This document shows, piece by piece, positions 36,248-49,077 of a stretch of DNA of 64,000 nt. The DNA comes from Dendrophyllia cribrosa (Eukaryota > Cnidaria > Anthozoa > Scleractinia > Dendrophylliidae), in assembly GCA_024195265.1 (NCBI GenBank), contig JAJLRJ010000007.1:32947398-33011397 (forward strand), in the 5' to 3' direction. A program made the position numbers and the translations under genes. Under the pieces are notes generated by a model. The model made no database searches, was not told the origin of the DNA, and saw only the letters and a list, made by a program, of their open reading frames with translations. Each line of letters opens with the position of its first letter. Position 1 is the first letter of the stretch.

Positions 36248-39204
36248 CATGAAATCGCCGCTTGCAAGCGGTAAAAATGGGTCCAATTCACCTACTGAGA
36301 AATAACGAAAGTAGAGCTGATCTCAAACTGGCTTTTGCCTTTCACTTAAACATTTTACATAAACGAAGCGGCGTGAGGTAAGGTTCCGGCTCCGTTTTTC
36401 TTGTTATTATTATTTATATAATTTTTTGTGTGACGATTTTGCATGCAAATTTCTGCACGCATATTTTAGTGTACGCGAACTCGCCCCTGCCTCCCCTAGA
36501 AAATTATTTGTTTCCCTTATTGTTATAAAAGGCTTCAGGAAGGTTAAACCAATCAGAATCTGTCTTCTGCGCACACGTCTTGGTTTTAGGGGGGGGGGGG
36601 AGTATTAGAGAGAACCGGTTTGTCACTCGGAGAAGACTATCAGATTTCAAACAAATATGGCCTTTTCTGTACTCTACACTTCAATTTTACAGACGTTCAT
36701 TTTCCATTACCAAAATGTAAACACGCCGTTTAAGACTTCGAAATGGAAAGAAAAAGTCCTTAAGACGATTTGTATGCCTTTGAGTGCTGTGAGGATCAGC
36801 ATCCATTTATCACAAAGCGGTACATGTCTTCCTTCGGAATTCATACTCGAAGCGCGAAGCGGCAGACTTTACTAAGAATTTTCAAGCATTCCTGGAAAAC
36901 TAAGGTGAAGGAAATAACATTATGGAATGTCCATTTACTTAGTAAGAAACATTTCATAGACTGGTTATTTTTGTTATCAGTGGTTTTTGAGAAATATTTA
37001 GAAAACTCGGCCACACGAGAAATTCTTCGACATGTGCTAAACAAATTTGCTTGCGTTGCGGACAGTTTCGTCGATGCGATAATTTAACGAGTTTTGCTCT
37101 TGAGACTAAACTAATAGATATTTGATTAAAACTTTCAACTGAGAGAATTCGTTGTCCTTTTTCCTGTGTAAAGGCAAACTGCGATCAAACTTGTTCGAAT
37201 GTTTTCTTCGTGAAGCCAATAATCATGGTAAAGGCACGCTAGTGAATATAATAGGGAAGATATCAATGACGTCACCAATTGTTATTAATGTGCCAACCAG
37301 AGACTTATTGGCTGCCGAAACAAAGGGTTCTTTTGTTCCAGTGGTTGGCACATTTGAATAACAAAAATAATGTTTGTAAACAGATATCATCCCTATTAAG
37401 TTAAATAGCGCTTTCTGAAATAAAGTTTGCTTTCAAGATTTTTTGATTCGCGAAAGCATTATGCGAATTATCTTTAGAGATAAGAATGGCATTCTATATA
37501 CACAGGAAAAGTCGGAAATTTTAGAAAACACTGGATATAATAAAGCAGGTTGCTGAATTTAAATATTATTTTGTGATGTTTATAATATAATTCGCAGACG
37601 CTAGCGCTCCGTGCTGCAATTAGGATAAAGAAAGAAAGAAAGAAAATCACAGAATTCTGATAAGCGTTTAACCCTTTTATGGAAGGGAAAGACATTTTCA
37701 TCCAAGAAAATATGAGTTTCATTAAAAAGTTTTGACTTTTAGAACAAATATTTTGAATTCATGATCATGAAAAAACAGCGCGCGATCGAATTACATTTTA
37801 GACGAAATTTGCATGAAACGAAGTGTATTTGCAACAACACTTTGAAGAAACTGTGAAGACTGAAAAAAAAACTACATGGCAAAATCAAAGCAGTTATCTA
37901 AGGAACTAGCTTTATAGAAAAATTTCATTTCGATTTGGTCTTGAAATCACGGGGTGGGGGGGGGGGGGGGGTGGGTGCATGATGCGTCATGCAATATTTA
38001 TTTTCAAACAATCTTGCCTCCGTCCGTGAAGGGAGGGGGGGGGGGGGGTGGGTTGATTTCTTTCTGGAATAACCCAATGTAATAGAAATAATTAACGGTT
38101 TGGGAAGTATTACACCAGTCTGGGTTTGATCGGGTATCAAAAAATTAAATATTCAAAGTGAGTACAGAAAAAATGGTAGCTTCAATCAACATGTCTTGAG
38201 TGATGGTGCGATGTGAGGGGGGAGGGGTGCATGAGCCGTTTAAAATAAACCATACAACTTTTTTACGCAAGCGCACGAGTAAAAGAAAAGAAAAGAAAAG
38301 AACAGAAGGCTGTATGTCCCGAACCCGAATCGTAAGTGAATGGAAAGCAAACAATAACGGAAAACAGCAATAAGCACATACAATTGCAGAGAAGAATGTT
38401 ATTTCCACCTTGAGATTAGAGCTTTCCGATTTAGCGAATTAAATCCGCGGAAGTGTAACTACAGTTTCTCGTGCAATGCTGTGAAGTCAGTTTGGTACTT
38501 AGAAATACTATTACGTCCAGTAAACATTGGTTATATGTTTTGGTGATATGGCCACTGATTTTAAAACAAAGTCTGTTTCCGAAAATACAGAAGAGAATTG
38601 TTAACGAAGAAAACATAATTCGCAACGAATAATCGAATGAAAGGGCAACGAAAACAACAGCGATGGTTTGCTGAACATAATTGAGAATACGTAAAACACA
38701 ATACGTAACATAAAAACATCAGTGAAAACATTAAAAAAAGCATTGGCAAACAGCATAACTAAATCCCAAACTTAATTTTTGGTGATAATCACCCCTCATA
38801 ATACAAGCGGAACATTTGATTGACAGCAACACTTGCATCTTCAATCGACGTGTTTCAATGGGCGCGATTGCAGAGTAGGCTGTCATTTTAGTTCGTGCTC
38901 CAAAGCACGCTCCAATAATATCAGCGCCTTGTAAAAATATTTTACAAGTAGTAGCAGAGAGTTTTACACCTGACAAAACACTTGCTGCAATTTATTTTTG
39001 AACGACTTCAAATATAATTTATCTTTGGCGTGGCCGAGCTGAGTAGCAAGTTCATCGGTTGGGGACGTTTTCAGTTATAACTGACACGACAAAACTAATA
39101 ACAGAGAGTCATAAAAGTTCTTTTAACAGCAACGCATTGGTTGAAGGAGCTCGTTCTGAGTTATAAATCATTCGAATCTTGTAGCCGCATAAATATGTTA
39201 ACAC
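36248..39204. other. non-coding stretch
   Basis: G-runs at about 37952-37970 and 38034-38048 and a small inverted pair GTGCCAACCA / TGGTTGGCAC (37290-37352). A 28-bp word (AATAAGCACATACAATTGCA at 38369) is shared with 13515. ORFs up to 105 residues have no recognisable domains. Confidence 0.4.
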
Positions 39205-39612
39205 ATTTCAAAAAACTTTCTCTGGTTAAAAAGTTTAGAATGATTGCCAGTCTGAAATCTTTGACAAATAATGAATAAAAAGCACGAACATGGAAATATA
39301 TACGGTAAAAAGTGTGAAGTAGAAACAATAAAAATACTTTTGGGGGAATAAAATGCTAATACAAAGTTTTTAAAAGAATTGAATATTGCCTAGCTACTTG
39401 TTTTGAGTTATTGTCTGCTTCGCTTGTAATTGTGGTAGGCCAAGATTTCACTATTTCGTTATGCGAAAGTTTTCCTTGTCACTTACAATTTTTACCGTAT
39501 ACATTTCCATGTTCGCTCTTTTTATTCATTACTCGTCAAAGATTGCAAACAAAAACCTCAAAACCTCATATGTTTAAAACTTTTTAACCACAGAACGTTT
39601 TTTAAATTTGTA
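39205..39612. mobile_element. foldback element, about 410 bp
   Basis: Inverted arms: GGTTAAAAAGTTT, AATCTTTGACAAATAATGAA, and GAACATGGAAATATATACGG on the left are mirrored by CCGTATACATTTCCATGTTC, TTCATTACTCGTCAAAGATT and AAACTTTTTAACC on the right. The centre is unique. No coding capacity. Confidence 0.7.
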
Positions 39613-40439
39613 AATATGTCTTATCCTGGTTACTCGTCCATTTTTAAAGCATAAATATGCATTGCTTTATTCGATGACATCTTGTCTGAAAGTCCATTTT
39701 GCCAGGTTAACGGCAGCTACGTTAATCGGATAACAAAGAAGCAAAGCACTTAAATCACTTTGTTTTTAACTTTTGTTTTACTAAGGCGTTCAGTTCCGAG
39801 GTGAAATCGTTTAAATATCGCGCCGCGGAAATAATTGTTTATGCAAATATGTGTTTATCTTTATTTATGAATACACATGGTGTTTTGAAGAAAAACGTAA
39901 TCACACCTCCCTATAAAAGTCACACCTTTGCACTTAAGTGTGCTTTTATGTGTACACACTCTAGAAAACGGAAATGAAAATCATCTAAGACTGAAGCAGG
40001 TTTAAGAGTCTATTTCAGGAAGAGGCCTTTGTGAGCTCAAAGTTGCGCGCGTTTGGGTTGTCAAGCTAAGATTTAACGCTAATCCAAAAACGTTTCGGCG
40101 TGGTTTCGGCAGCGTCAGTTAATACAAAAGGCCTATTGTTTAATTCTTAATGTGCGAATGCGAACCGGTAAAATAGACCATTTCTTGATACGGAGGTAAA
40201 AATAATCTCCTGAAAAATGTTATACCGAAGATGACTGGTATGGTGGATAAAACGACTTTGACAAAAATATTTATATAAATATCACGGCGACGATTCAAAT
40301 TCGTGTTCAGGAAAAAAAAGTGATGATAATTTCATTGTCTGAACATTGAACCCCGCCTTCCCCCTGAGACTAATACCAAATCCCTCTCTGGGCTTTTCAG
40401 ATTGACGGTATGGGTTTTTGCACTCGTGTGATAGGCTGA
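39613..40439. other. non-coding stretch
   Basis: Unique AT-rich sequence upstream of the presumed first exon of the secreted-protein gene. It is likely to include its promoter, but no TATA box or other element can be assigned. Confidence 0.35.
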
Positions 40440-40534
40440 TATTCTTTGAATTATTAATGAGTTTGAAATAAAATGAAAACGGTTACTTGTGTTCTTCATT
40501 TCATTTGAAGACGAGAATCGAAGCAGAATTAAAG
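40440..40534 (+). other. probable non-coding first exon of the secreted-protein gene
   Basis: AGAATCGAAGCAGAATTAAAG is followed by a strong donor GTAAGT at 40535. The coding exon at 42894 is preceded by an acceptor at 42873, which requires an upstream exon, and this is the best candidate. The transcript start is unknown. A diverged copy at 12.1 kb supports it as a real transcribed unit that was duplicated. Confidence 0.4.
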
Positions 40535-42375
40535 GTAAGTTCTCTGTGTGAAAGAGCCATATATTTAAAAAAATGTTTTCAAATAATCTAAATCCATTCC
40601 AAAGTCTAGAGCTTTGCTGAATAGCAAAATACTAGGACTAATCTGTGATGAATATATTCGCCATTGGAAGTTAGACAATTCCGTACAGGCCCTGAGAACA
40701 GTGAGCCATCGAATTATTATTAAAGCAAGACACATAATGTGTACCTCTCCACTCATTTAAATCTCGAGCAGCTTTGAGCAATGAAAAATATTAGCAGCGA
40801 CAAACAAAATGTTCCTGGCCGCGGAAAAGAACAATATAAATGCGCAAAGACGCGCAAAGGTAATTGATTAATGAGACCTAATGTCACTTCATTCGGGATT
40901 TGTGTGAATGGAAGAAGTACATGTTTTCATTTGATGTGGCTTTTCGCAAGTCAGAATTTATCCTTATGAAATGACTAGTTATTAACGGTTCTTCATGGAA
41001 AGGAAAACAAAATCAAATTGGGTACTTCACGCTGGTGTACTCGTACTGTCTTGGATAGCAAAAGGAGCTCACTATAAATACACACGCCGATTTCTCGGCT
41101 TACTCTGTCAACGCAAGCCATACAATAAAGGAAAGTTTTGTTTGGTCATCAATTCAGCAGGAACAAATGTTCTCAAAATAACTAGCGGATGTCTTTCCTT
41201 CTTCGCATCGTTACAAGACGATTCGCTAATCTCTTGAGATAAAATTATCTATTTTCCGTCGAACTAGACGAAATGCGTTCTGGATTCCAAATCCAAACTT
41301 AATTCCGAATCCAGACATCTTTTTTTAAACCATTTTTACGTTTGTTCCTTGAAATATTGCTTTATAAGATTTCAATTTATGAATTTGATTTTTTTTCGCG
41401 GCACTTTTTAAGACACTTTGACATCGTAAACAAGTACGTTAAAGATTTAAACGTTTTACTTTAACATTCGGCTGTCGAATTTGTCGGTGCTCCAAAAACA
41501 CGCTTCAATAATAAAAGTTACTTATAGAAATATTTAAAGTATTGTTTGAAAAAGGAGTTCAAAAACATTCCTCATGCGTCCGGATAAAAATAAAGGAAGT
41601 GCGCATTTTGCAAAGAGGAAATTAACATACAAGAAAAAACAAGTAGACTGATTTGCATTCCAGAAATGTACCTCATGCACCAACTGCTTCTCGCTTGTGG
41701 GCATGGCATCTTGTCTGCCCTCGAAAATGTTGTGAATTTAAAGTTATGAGGTGAAGATAATTCTCCTGGAAAATGCTATAGCAAGGTTGATAGGTACGGT
41801 GGAAAAAGCGACAACGGGCAGCGAGTTAAGCGGAAAGCCTAAAGAAGAGTGAACAAATGTGTATCCCGTAGTACACAAATTTGTCGGTTTTAATTATCCG
41901 ATTTCGATTTTGAAACAATCAAGTTTCGCAAACTTTGCGCAGAAAAGCAATTTACTCAGCATTTAGGCCACTTTGAATAGAACATGAAAATTGTTATTTT
42001 TACTATCAAAGCACCTTGAACATAATGGTCTGTGTTAATTCTCTTATCTGAAAGATTAGGCAAAACACGAATCTTCGTGCTTCTCAAAACGAAAACTTCC
42101 AGTTTAGTTAATGCGCGGAAATGCGCTATATTGTTCGAAATATAGGCAGAGGCAAGCGATTCCCGGTGGCGCTTGTTGAGAAACCTGATTAAATAATTAA
42201 ATAGTTTAAATATTTCTTATTATGTTAAAAGATCCATATGAAATCCTTGAAAAATATGCTTTGCGTATACCAAATTTAATAAAGGTTGCTTTTGCAATTG
42301 GTCATTGGTAATTGGGCATCGGCGTTTGGGCATATGGAACATAATGCAATGCTTTGCTTGAGTGACCGCCAAACA
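40535..42375. other. probable first intron, non-coding
   Basis: The first 450 bp resemble 12120-12700. The ORF of 80 residues at 40995-41237 has no recognised domain. A phrase CATTCGGCTGTCGAATTTG (41465) resembles CAGTCGGCTGTCAATTTGC at 11976, another trace of the duplicated locus. Confidence 0.4.
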
Positions 42376-42562
42376 ATAGGCCATTTACACGATGACGTCA
42401 TATGACTACAACTACCAGAATCCTTCAGTTTTTGTTTTGTAGTGCAAATTAGGGCTATTGTTATTTAAACCGCACTGGGATTACAAAATTTAAATAAGAA
42501 AGGAAAAACGAAATGAATTCTGGTAGTTGTAGTCAAATGACGCCATCGTGCAAATGGCCTAT
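42376..42562. repeat. MITE with 46-bp inverted ends
   Basis: ATAGGCCATTTACACGATGA continues through CGTCATATGACTACAACTAC and is mirrored at the right end, which finishes CATCGTGCAAATGGCCTAT. It lies in the presumed 5' intron of the secreted-protein gene. Confidence 0.75.
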
Positions 42563-42893
42563 AGCTGCCCAATGCCCAAAGCAAGCTTTATTGAATTAGG
42601 TATATTCACGAGATAAAAAAGAATGGAACACATTGTCTTTTTACATGCCGATTTCCGCAGTTCAATCAAAACAAGTCCCCAAACTTCACTTTAAGATGAA
42701 AAACCGACATTTACTTTCTTTTATCCCAAGTTCTGTATTGTGCAAAATTTGTTGTTAACCAGCTCGTTTTAACATTTCCACCAAGAGATTGCATGTGGTT
42801 CCTTTTACAAAATATAAATTTTTCTGCATATGTTAATCGACGTCTCTGTTTTTTTTTGCACAATTTATTTTAGGAGTCCTTGGTTTGCCAAAG

Positions 42894-45420
42894 ATGTTTT
42901 CAACGACAGTCTCCGTTGTTGTTGCTGTTTATTTCATATCCTTTGTGAGCGGGTTTGTCTTAGATCGCGAAGTTGCTAATAATGCAGTATTTAAGTGTGT
43001 TGGCTCGAATTGGGGTGCAGTCGCTTCTGCTCCCCAAAACGAGAATGTTATAGAAAATACCTGCAAATCTTTAAAGGTAAGGCTTTACTTCAAATAACTT
43101 TTGTGGGGTACGCTCTTTGTAGACAACATGAAACAATCTAAGACTCCTAAATTTTTTTATAAGGGGGGCGGAGGGATGGAGGTGTGTGTGTGGGGAGGGG
43201 GCGGAGGGGGATGTATTTTTGTGCATCTGAAATTGAGACATCTTCGACATATTTATATTTTGTTCACTACTTCAAAAGGAAGTTAACTGCGCGGGCACTC
43301 AATCAATGTTTGCAGGCTATGCAATTAAAAAATCATACCTTCCACAAAAGTCATTTTCAAAAGGTACTTTCCAGTTTCAAAATTGTTTTCTTGCAGCAAT
43401 TTAACACTATAATATAGACTATAAGAGGCAAACAGTCGTTTTATAATTTTAGAGAAAATGTTACTATTCAAAAACCATGACGTCATCAGATGGGTGTTAC
43501 GGGTAACATTTTTATCAATCAAATCGACTTTTCTGGAAGGTTCATTTCATCATAAGTATGTGGGGACAGCTTGTCTGACCGAGCTCATGCATTAAACTAT
43601 CACATTTTTATGTTGTGTCGCCAAAAGAAAATTATCCACAAATTATTACGGGCGGGGAGAACATAAACTTGTTATAAATAAACCTTTTTTTTGTTTCCAG
43701 GCAGCTTTTCATTGTCAGTTGCATATATATTCCTTTTTTGTCGACTGTTTTCTACAAGTTTAAGAATCCTAGACAAGCCACCAATTTACAATTCTTTGAA
43801 AGACGTTGAACTCAGGTCCATGATGAAACTATTCCAGTTCAGTTCAGGAGGTGAGCCAGAGACCTGGTACCATCAACCTTCCATTCTGTCTCACTAAATT
43901 TTTCTTTACTCGTCTACAGGAATTCGTTCAGTGCATTAAAAACACAGACTCTGCTGACTACACATCACCGGTCCCCGATATGCTCCACTTGATACTCGCT
44001 TATGATTGGCAGCTCATGGTAATTATGAAGAGAGCAGGATTTTGCACAGACATGCAGACCGATGAACTGAAGAAAATCACAATGGCTATAGGTATATTTT
44101 CAGGTTTAGCCTTGTCTTTTGGAAAATTCACGATCCCGTTTTTTTCGTTGCGATGAGTGAAATGTCACTCAATCGCTGTTATCGCTCGCTAACTCGGCTG
44201 TGAACCTTTGTTGGTAATTATCCTGTGTACTACTTTATCCAGCTGTCTCGTTTCCGATATGGATATTTATTCCACGATAAGATGTGTTTATTTACCGCAA
44301 AAAACGCCGCCAATAACAAAACATAAGAACAATTAAAACTATTCTTACGTTGTTTCATATTCATGGGATACATGGATCTTAGAGCCCTTTGATTGTATAT
44401 CTCAGTAGGTATCATTTCTTGAAATTTTAACTGAGTCTGAATTTCAATTTGCGAGCCTGTTGTTCCAATGTAATATTTATTTCATATCAATATATTTCAA
44501 CAATTGCTTGTTAAGAAAATCTAAAATTAGTATCCAAGATGCAATTTTGATGTCCATGGTTCTGATTTATTCTAGGCATAATGAAAAAAGAGAACTTGCA
44601 GAATGTTGGTAAGTAATTACTGTTTTAAGAGCACATTCGTATGGAACATTCGAAGGATATGCCAGAAGTGAACAATGAAAGTAATTCAATTAACTTAACT
44701 ACACATATCTTCCATTCTTGAAGTATTGGAATTTAACCGAAATTGGTCAGAAAAGGAAATCTAATCTTAGATAATTCGCTTTACCAGAAACTTTAGGGAT
44801 ACTAAGTACCAGCTGTTTTGATATTTCTGGGATCGTTTGGGTAACCAATACGAGCCATGAATGGTTAAAACGTTGTTTTAGGAAACCACAGTAATGAACG
44901 CTGAGTACCCAAACGATCCCAGAAACCCAAGTGCCGAATTTTTGAATAACAACACACCGAAAGTAGCAAGCATGGTTGACATGTTGCCACTGGTAGAATT
45001 TGGTAAAAATCATCTAATTAACTTCAATCAAATAAACCAAGACAGCAAGAACAATTTTCAGATATGTATACCGTGCTGTAGAATGTAAGCCGGTTCCAGT
45101 TTTCTTTAGGGAATAAAAAAGTAGTATAAAAATAATATTGAATTATTTTTCTGCCGACAGAGAACGACAGCTACAAAAAGTGTGTTGGAGATGCCGTGCG
45201 CAAATGCATAAAACGAGATGTGTCCCTGGTTAAGATAGGGATGGACAACAACCTCCTGACTTCGTTTTTCGATTATATTGGCTGTATTGAAGAAGCGGAT
45301 TACAACTGTGACGCAACTATGCTGGATCATTTTATTGCCATTCTAAAAGCAATCCAGAAACACATGGAGCAAAACAATGGGAAATTGGAAAAGATGGCTG
45401 AAAACATAGAGTACAATTAG
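42894..45420 (+). CDS. secreted cysteine-containing protein, five coding exons
   Basis: Exons 42894-43076, 43920-44091, 44576-44608 (only 33 nt), 44892-45002 and 45161-45420 join in frame with GT-AG introns to give 252 residues. The fourth exon needs the acceptor CCACAG at 44891; using the nearer TTTTAG would create a stop. The protein starts with a signal peptide (hydrophobic to about residue 20, FVSG then FVLDRE). Eight cysteines follow: two in exon 1 (FKCV, NTCKS), two in exon 2 (QCIK, FCTD) and four in exon 5 (KCV, KCI, GCI, NCD), suggesting four disulfides. The rest is helix-like. A polyadenylation signal AATAAA lies at 45554. I do not recognise the family. It is the best host gene in the window; a small secreted effector or matrix protein is possible, but that is a guess. 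Confidence 0.6.
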
Positions 45421-45652
45421 TGAAGCACTATGATAATCGTGTGTATTTACATAAATCTGATATTAGTTAAAATAGTGGTTAAGGCAACATAAGTGACGGT
45501 GATCGCGCTCATTAAACTTGTGTTAAGTAAACATGAGGAAAAGTTAAACTAAAAATAAAGTGACTCTCGAATTACACTTGTATTAAAGATTAAAGGGACA
45601 CTGTCTCGTCTGGTATATCGTCATTTCATGATTGTGGTCGGGAGCTCTAAAA

Positions 45653-45900
45653 GCTTGCTTTATTATCTTGAAATGGGAAGGAAAAGTCGCTAAAAGTAAT
45701 GAAAGCACTTACAGTTATTTTGAAATTGCGGTGAACCAATTGATGGCCCTTCAGAGTCCCCTTTTAGTATTAGAGACATACACTATGATGTGGCTATTGT
45801 TAATATTGGCTTTTATAACAAAAATAGCTTGTTTTATTGTCTTGAAATGGGAAGGAAAAGTCGCCAAAAGTAATGAAAGCAAAGAAATATAAACCAAAGA
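45653..45900 (+). repeat. dispersed repeat, copies 2 and 3
   Basis: CTTGAAATGGGAAGGAAAAG plus TCGCYAAAAGTAATGAAAGC occurs at 45669 and again at 45840, 171 bp apart, as in copy 1 at 8.3 kb. The third copy shares AACCAAAGAGACAAAAT too. Confidence 0.65.
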
Positions 45901-46330
45901 GACAAAATCACGGTGCGCACAGATTCACTTTGTACAAAAAGTAAAAGAAACGAACAGCCCAATTAACAATGCAAACCAGAAAAAACGGAGGGGCAACATA
46001 AACGGCATACGTGAAAACAGGGCGTAGCCGACAAGTCAACCATCCCCATAGATCACTGAGCGATAAAGCAACCAACAACCGAGCATAAAAACTAGCATGT
46101 AAGAGAGAAACGGTCCGAATGACTCATCTGTTGGTATAGAAACAAAAGGCCAACCTCAATCACAGACCAGAAAGAATGAACGGAATAGCAACCAAAATGA
46201 CGCACAGAAAATCGGAACATAATTGACAGGACGACCGAACCCATGCAGCCATCGCAGCGACCAGCATCCGAACGCAAAAACCGGCAAGCAAAAGAGAAAG
46301 GGACTGAACGGATCTTTTATACTAGAAGGA
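45901..46330 (+). repeat. diverged tandem duplication, about 190-bp period
   Basis: GCATAAAAACTAGCATGTAA, GAGAGAAACGGTCCGAATGA (46083) resembles GCAAAAACCGGCAAGCAAAA, GAGAAAGGGACTGAACGGAT (46273). The region is purine-rich and non-coding. Confidence 0.4.
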
Positions 46331-46683
46331 AAAGAATTATAGTATAGAATGAACCCTTAAGGTGTGGCTTATGTTATCACTTATATTAAAACAATAGAGT
46401 CAATCCCAATTGTTTTAATATCTGTTGCAAAGTAAGTTTTTGCTATATTGAAATTATATCAATAAATAATTAGGAGAAATAATTTATTTCTTTTCTTATG
46501 ACGAAATAAAGTCCAAATAAAATTAATAAAAAAAAAATTTAATGCAAAGGTATTTAGAAAATCGAACGGAATAAAGCAGTTTGATGACAAGTTGGGATTA
46601 TAAAGATATTAATTTCCTTTACGTTGCGAAAAAGGAATTAAAAGGACAGGAAGGGGAGGTGTAGACAAGGGGGGGGGGGGGGC

Positions 46684-47131
46684 AGAGAGAGAATGAATGA
46701 ATGAATGAATAAACTTTATTTAAACACGGTGTTTACATCAGTAACTGAATTAACTGCTTTACAGAAAATCCGTGTACTAAAAAATTTACTATTCCCATTA
46801 TACAATAATGATCGGTAACTATATTACACTAACTAGAAGACAGCGAGATTGTTAATCTGTGTTTTAAAAGCGGAGAGAGAGTTTGCAGATCTGATGTTAA
46901 ATGGAATAGAATTCCATATTTTTGCTCCAACAAAAGAAAAACTACTACCTTTTGCAAATTCAGTATTATATTTAGGTAGGAGTAATCGACTTCCGCTCTC
47001 ACGAAGTGTATAAACACTATAACTCTTTTCGAAAAGATGAATGAGATAACCTGGGGCTCTTCTATTCATAATTTTATACATCAGGATCGCTATATGCTTT
47101 CTTCTAATAGTCTCCAGATCATCCCATCCTA
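46684..47131 (-). mobile_element. LINE 3' fragment (RT C-terminus)
   Basis: Minus-strand codons 47081-46833 encode the C-terminal tail typical of CR1/L2/Jockey-like ORF2 proteins (IMNRRAPGYLIHLFEKS; GAKIWNSIPFNIRSANSLSA; FKTQINN, then stop). Downstream on that strand come AATAAAG and an (ATTC)n tail. The element is strongly 5'-truncated. Both sides carry GAGAGAGAATGAATGAATGA, which could be the target duplication or a microsatellite tail. Confidence 0.7.
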
Positions 47132-47133
47132 AT

Positions 47134-47179
<46 letters not shown>
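47132..47179. repeat. (GA)n microsatellite
   Basis: About 21 AG units followed by GAATGAATGAATGAG. Confidence 0.9.
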
Positions 47180-47182
<3 letters not shown>

Positions 47183-48720
47183 TGAATGAGTCTGTAGTTT
47201 AGTAATGCATATGTTTTCATTTAGTTTTATTTAGGAAAAAAAGAGGAATAATTACGTGAATTAAGATTACAGCATGCAAAAACAAAAATTAAGACATTGG
47301 AAAATTAGTGTATCATAGCAGTAAAGATGGGACATATATCTATGTACAAACTGATAATCCGAGCACTCCATGCAAATGGATTAAAACTATCTTTGAGAAT
47401 ATTTTTTTAGCGAATTTGATTTTTAACATTGGTAACAGTGAGAAAGCTTGATATAGTATGAGAATGAATAAAAATTCTTAAGCCTTGTTGTAATACGATG
47501 ACTCGATGTCCCTCATTAACTGGATTAGCTCTTTTGACATTAATGCAATTTGCGCAACTAACTTCTTTGCACGGATGGTACTAGTTTTAAAAAAATGCTG
47601 TGATTTGATTCTGTTCTTTTCATTTGCTTCTTTGTCTTTGTTTTCTTTGTTCTTTTTAACAAGCATTTTTGCCATTTCAATTGATTTTTTTATCCTTTTC
47701 CTTGCAATCTTTCTCCCTTTTGTTTTCTTTCTTGCTACCATTTTCCTGATTAGTTTTCCTTTTTTATGCAATCTCTTGCATATTTTTTTCTATGATTAAA
47801 TAATAGATTGACTAATAAAAAAATAGTTATAATTTGTGAGAATTAACTGATGCTTAAGAAATTGTAGTCAGTGAGCTCACTTAATAAAAATTCATGCCAA
47901 CCTTAAAAAGCAAAGAATGCATATGTAGCCCTTTTCTCGTCAGGAGTTCGGAAGAGTTACATGGCTAATAGTTTTCTAGGGGGGTGGAGAGGGTGAAATT
48001 AATTTCTGTAGGAGGTTGTGGAAGGGGAAATGCCGACATGCTTTAAATTCAAAGCAAGAAACCTATTGAACCTACACGTTTCGAACCAATGGCACCAATG
48101 GCTGAACCCTACGTGCAATTTGCAAATTAAGGGTGACATGAATATCATCTATCGGAATATTACTTTAGTTCAAAACTCATTACCTGCTTCCTGATTAATC
48201 GGGGTGGCGATCGTTTGTCTTCTTTTGGCATCGTTGCAATGGCGACATGTACATCTCCCTCGTCTTCCTGATTCTGGCGGTGGATTTTGAAATAAGGTAA
48301 GTTTAAATTTGATGTAAAACTTAAATAATTTGGATTAAAACGAAGTTGGTATCTGCTGCATTTTGAAGAAATCGAAACTTACCATAGATTATAGCTGTGT
48401 TTGGTAGTAGAGCAGCGGAAGGGTTAAGTTCTTTATTTGTTCGTTACACCATCAAAGAACTGGATTCCGTTTGCTGATGTGAATTTTTACAAGGAGAACG
48501 GTTTGTTTTGCTAATGCATTTAGGCTACGTAAGGGGCTGACGATATAGAAATCACAAAAGATTCAAAAGAGAAAGCGTAGGACTAAGATTGAAACGATTA
48601 CGTTGAATTCCGAAATAAAATGCGAATGAAATAACTGATGCAAGCAGAAGTGAAACCGAACCGAAAGAAAGCAGAAAGGCAGATGATACAGCTATTTAAT
48701 GTTAGTTAAACCGAAAAAAA
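47180..48720. other. stretch with one unrecognised minus-strand ORF
   Basis: A 97-residue Lys-rich ORF on the minus strand (47771-47478, for example KIARKRIKKSIEMAKML) has no recognised domain and may be chance in T-rich DNA. The rest is non-coding. Confidence 0.3.
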
Positions 48721-49077
48721 ATGGCTATGGAAAACTGGAAAAACAACGGTATTCGTGTAAGGGGAATTTCTAAATCTTTACGTGAAGAATTGCTTTATAT
48801 CAGTGACCTATATGACAGATTAGCAAGTAACACTATTGTTAGTTACTTATATGAAAGAAAAAACTGTGAGGATTATATTGCTGAGGCAGGAAAAGTGAGA
48901 CTAGTAAATGAAATAACAAAAAAGACAATGGAAGAGAAATGAAAAGAATTTAAGGATGAGGCAAAGAAAATAACGAAAGAAATTGAAGTGATAGCCTGTA
49001 GTATTTGTGGATTAATAGACAATGACAAAAAGGACAAAACAAGGACACAAATACTTTCTCTCAGCCTGTATATCCTT
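48721..49077 (+). pseudogene. unrecognised ORF with one in-frame TGA
   Basis: ATG at 48721 opens 73 codons up to a single TGA at 48940. The same frame then continues without a break through KEFKDEAKKITKEIEV and ACSICGLIDNDKKDKTRTQ and into the GAG-rich minisatellite. The first part has the look of a charged helical protein (ISKSLREELLYISDLYDRLA). I do not recognise it. It is most simply a decayed repeat-encoded gene. Confidence 0.3.
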
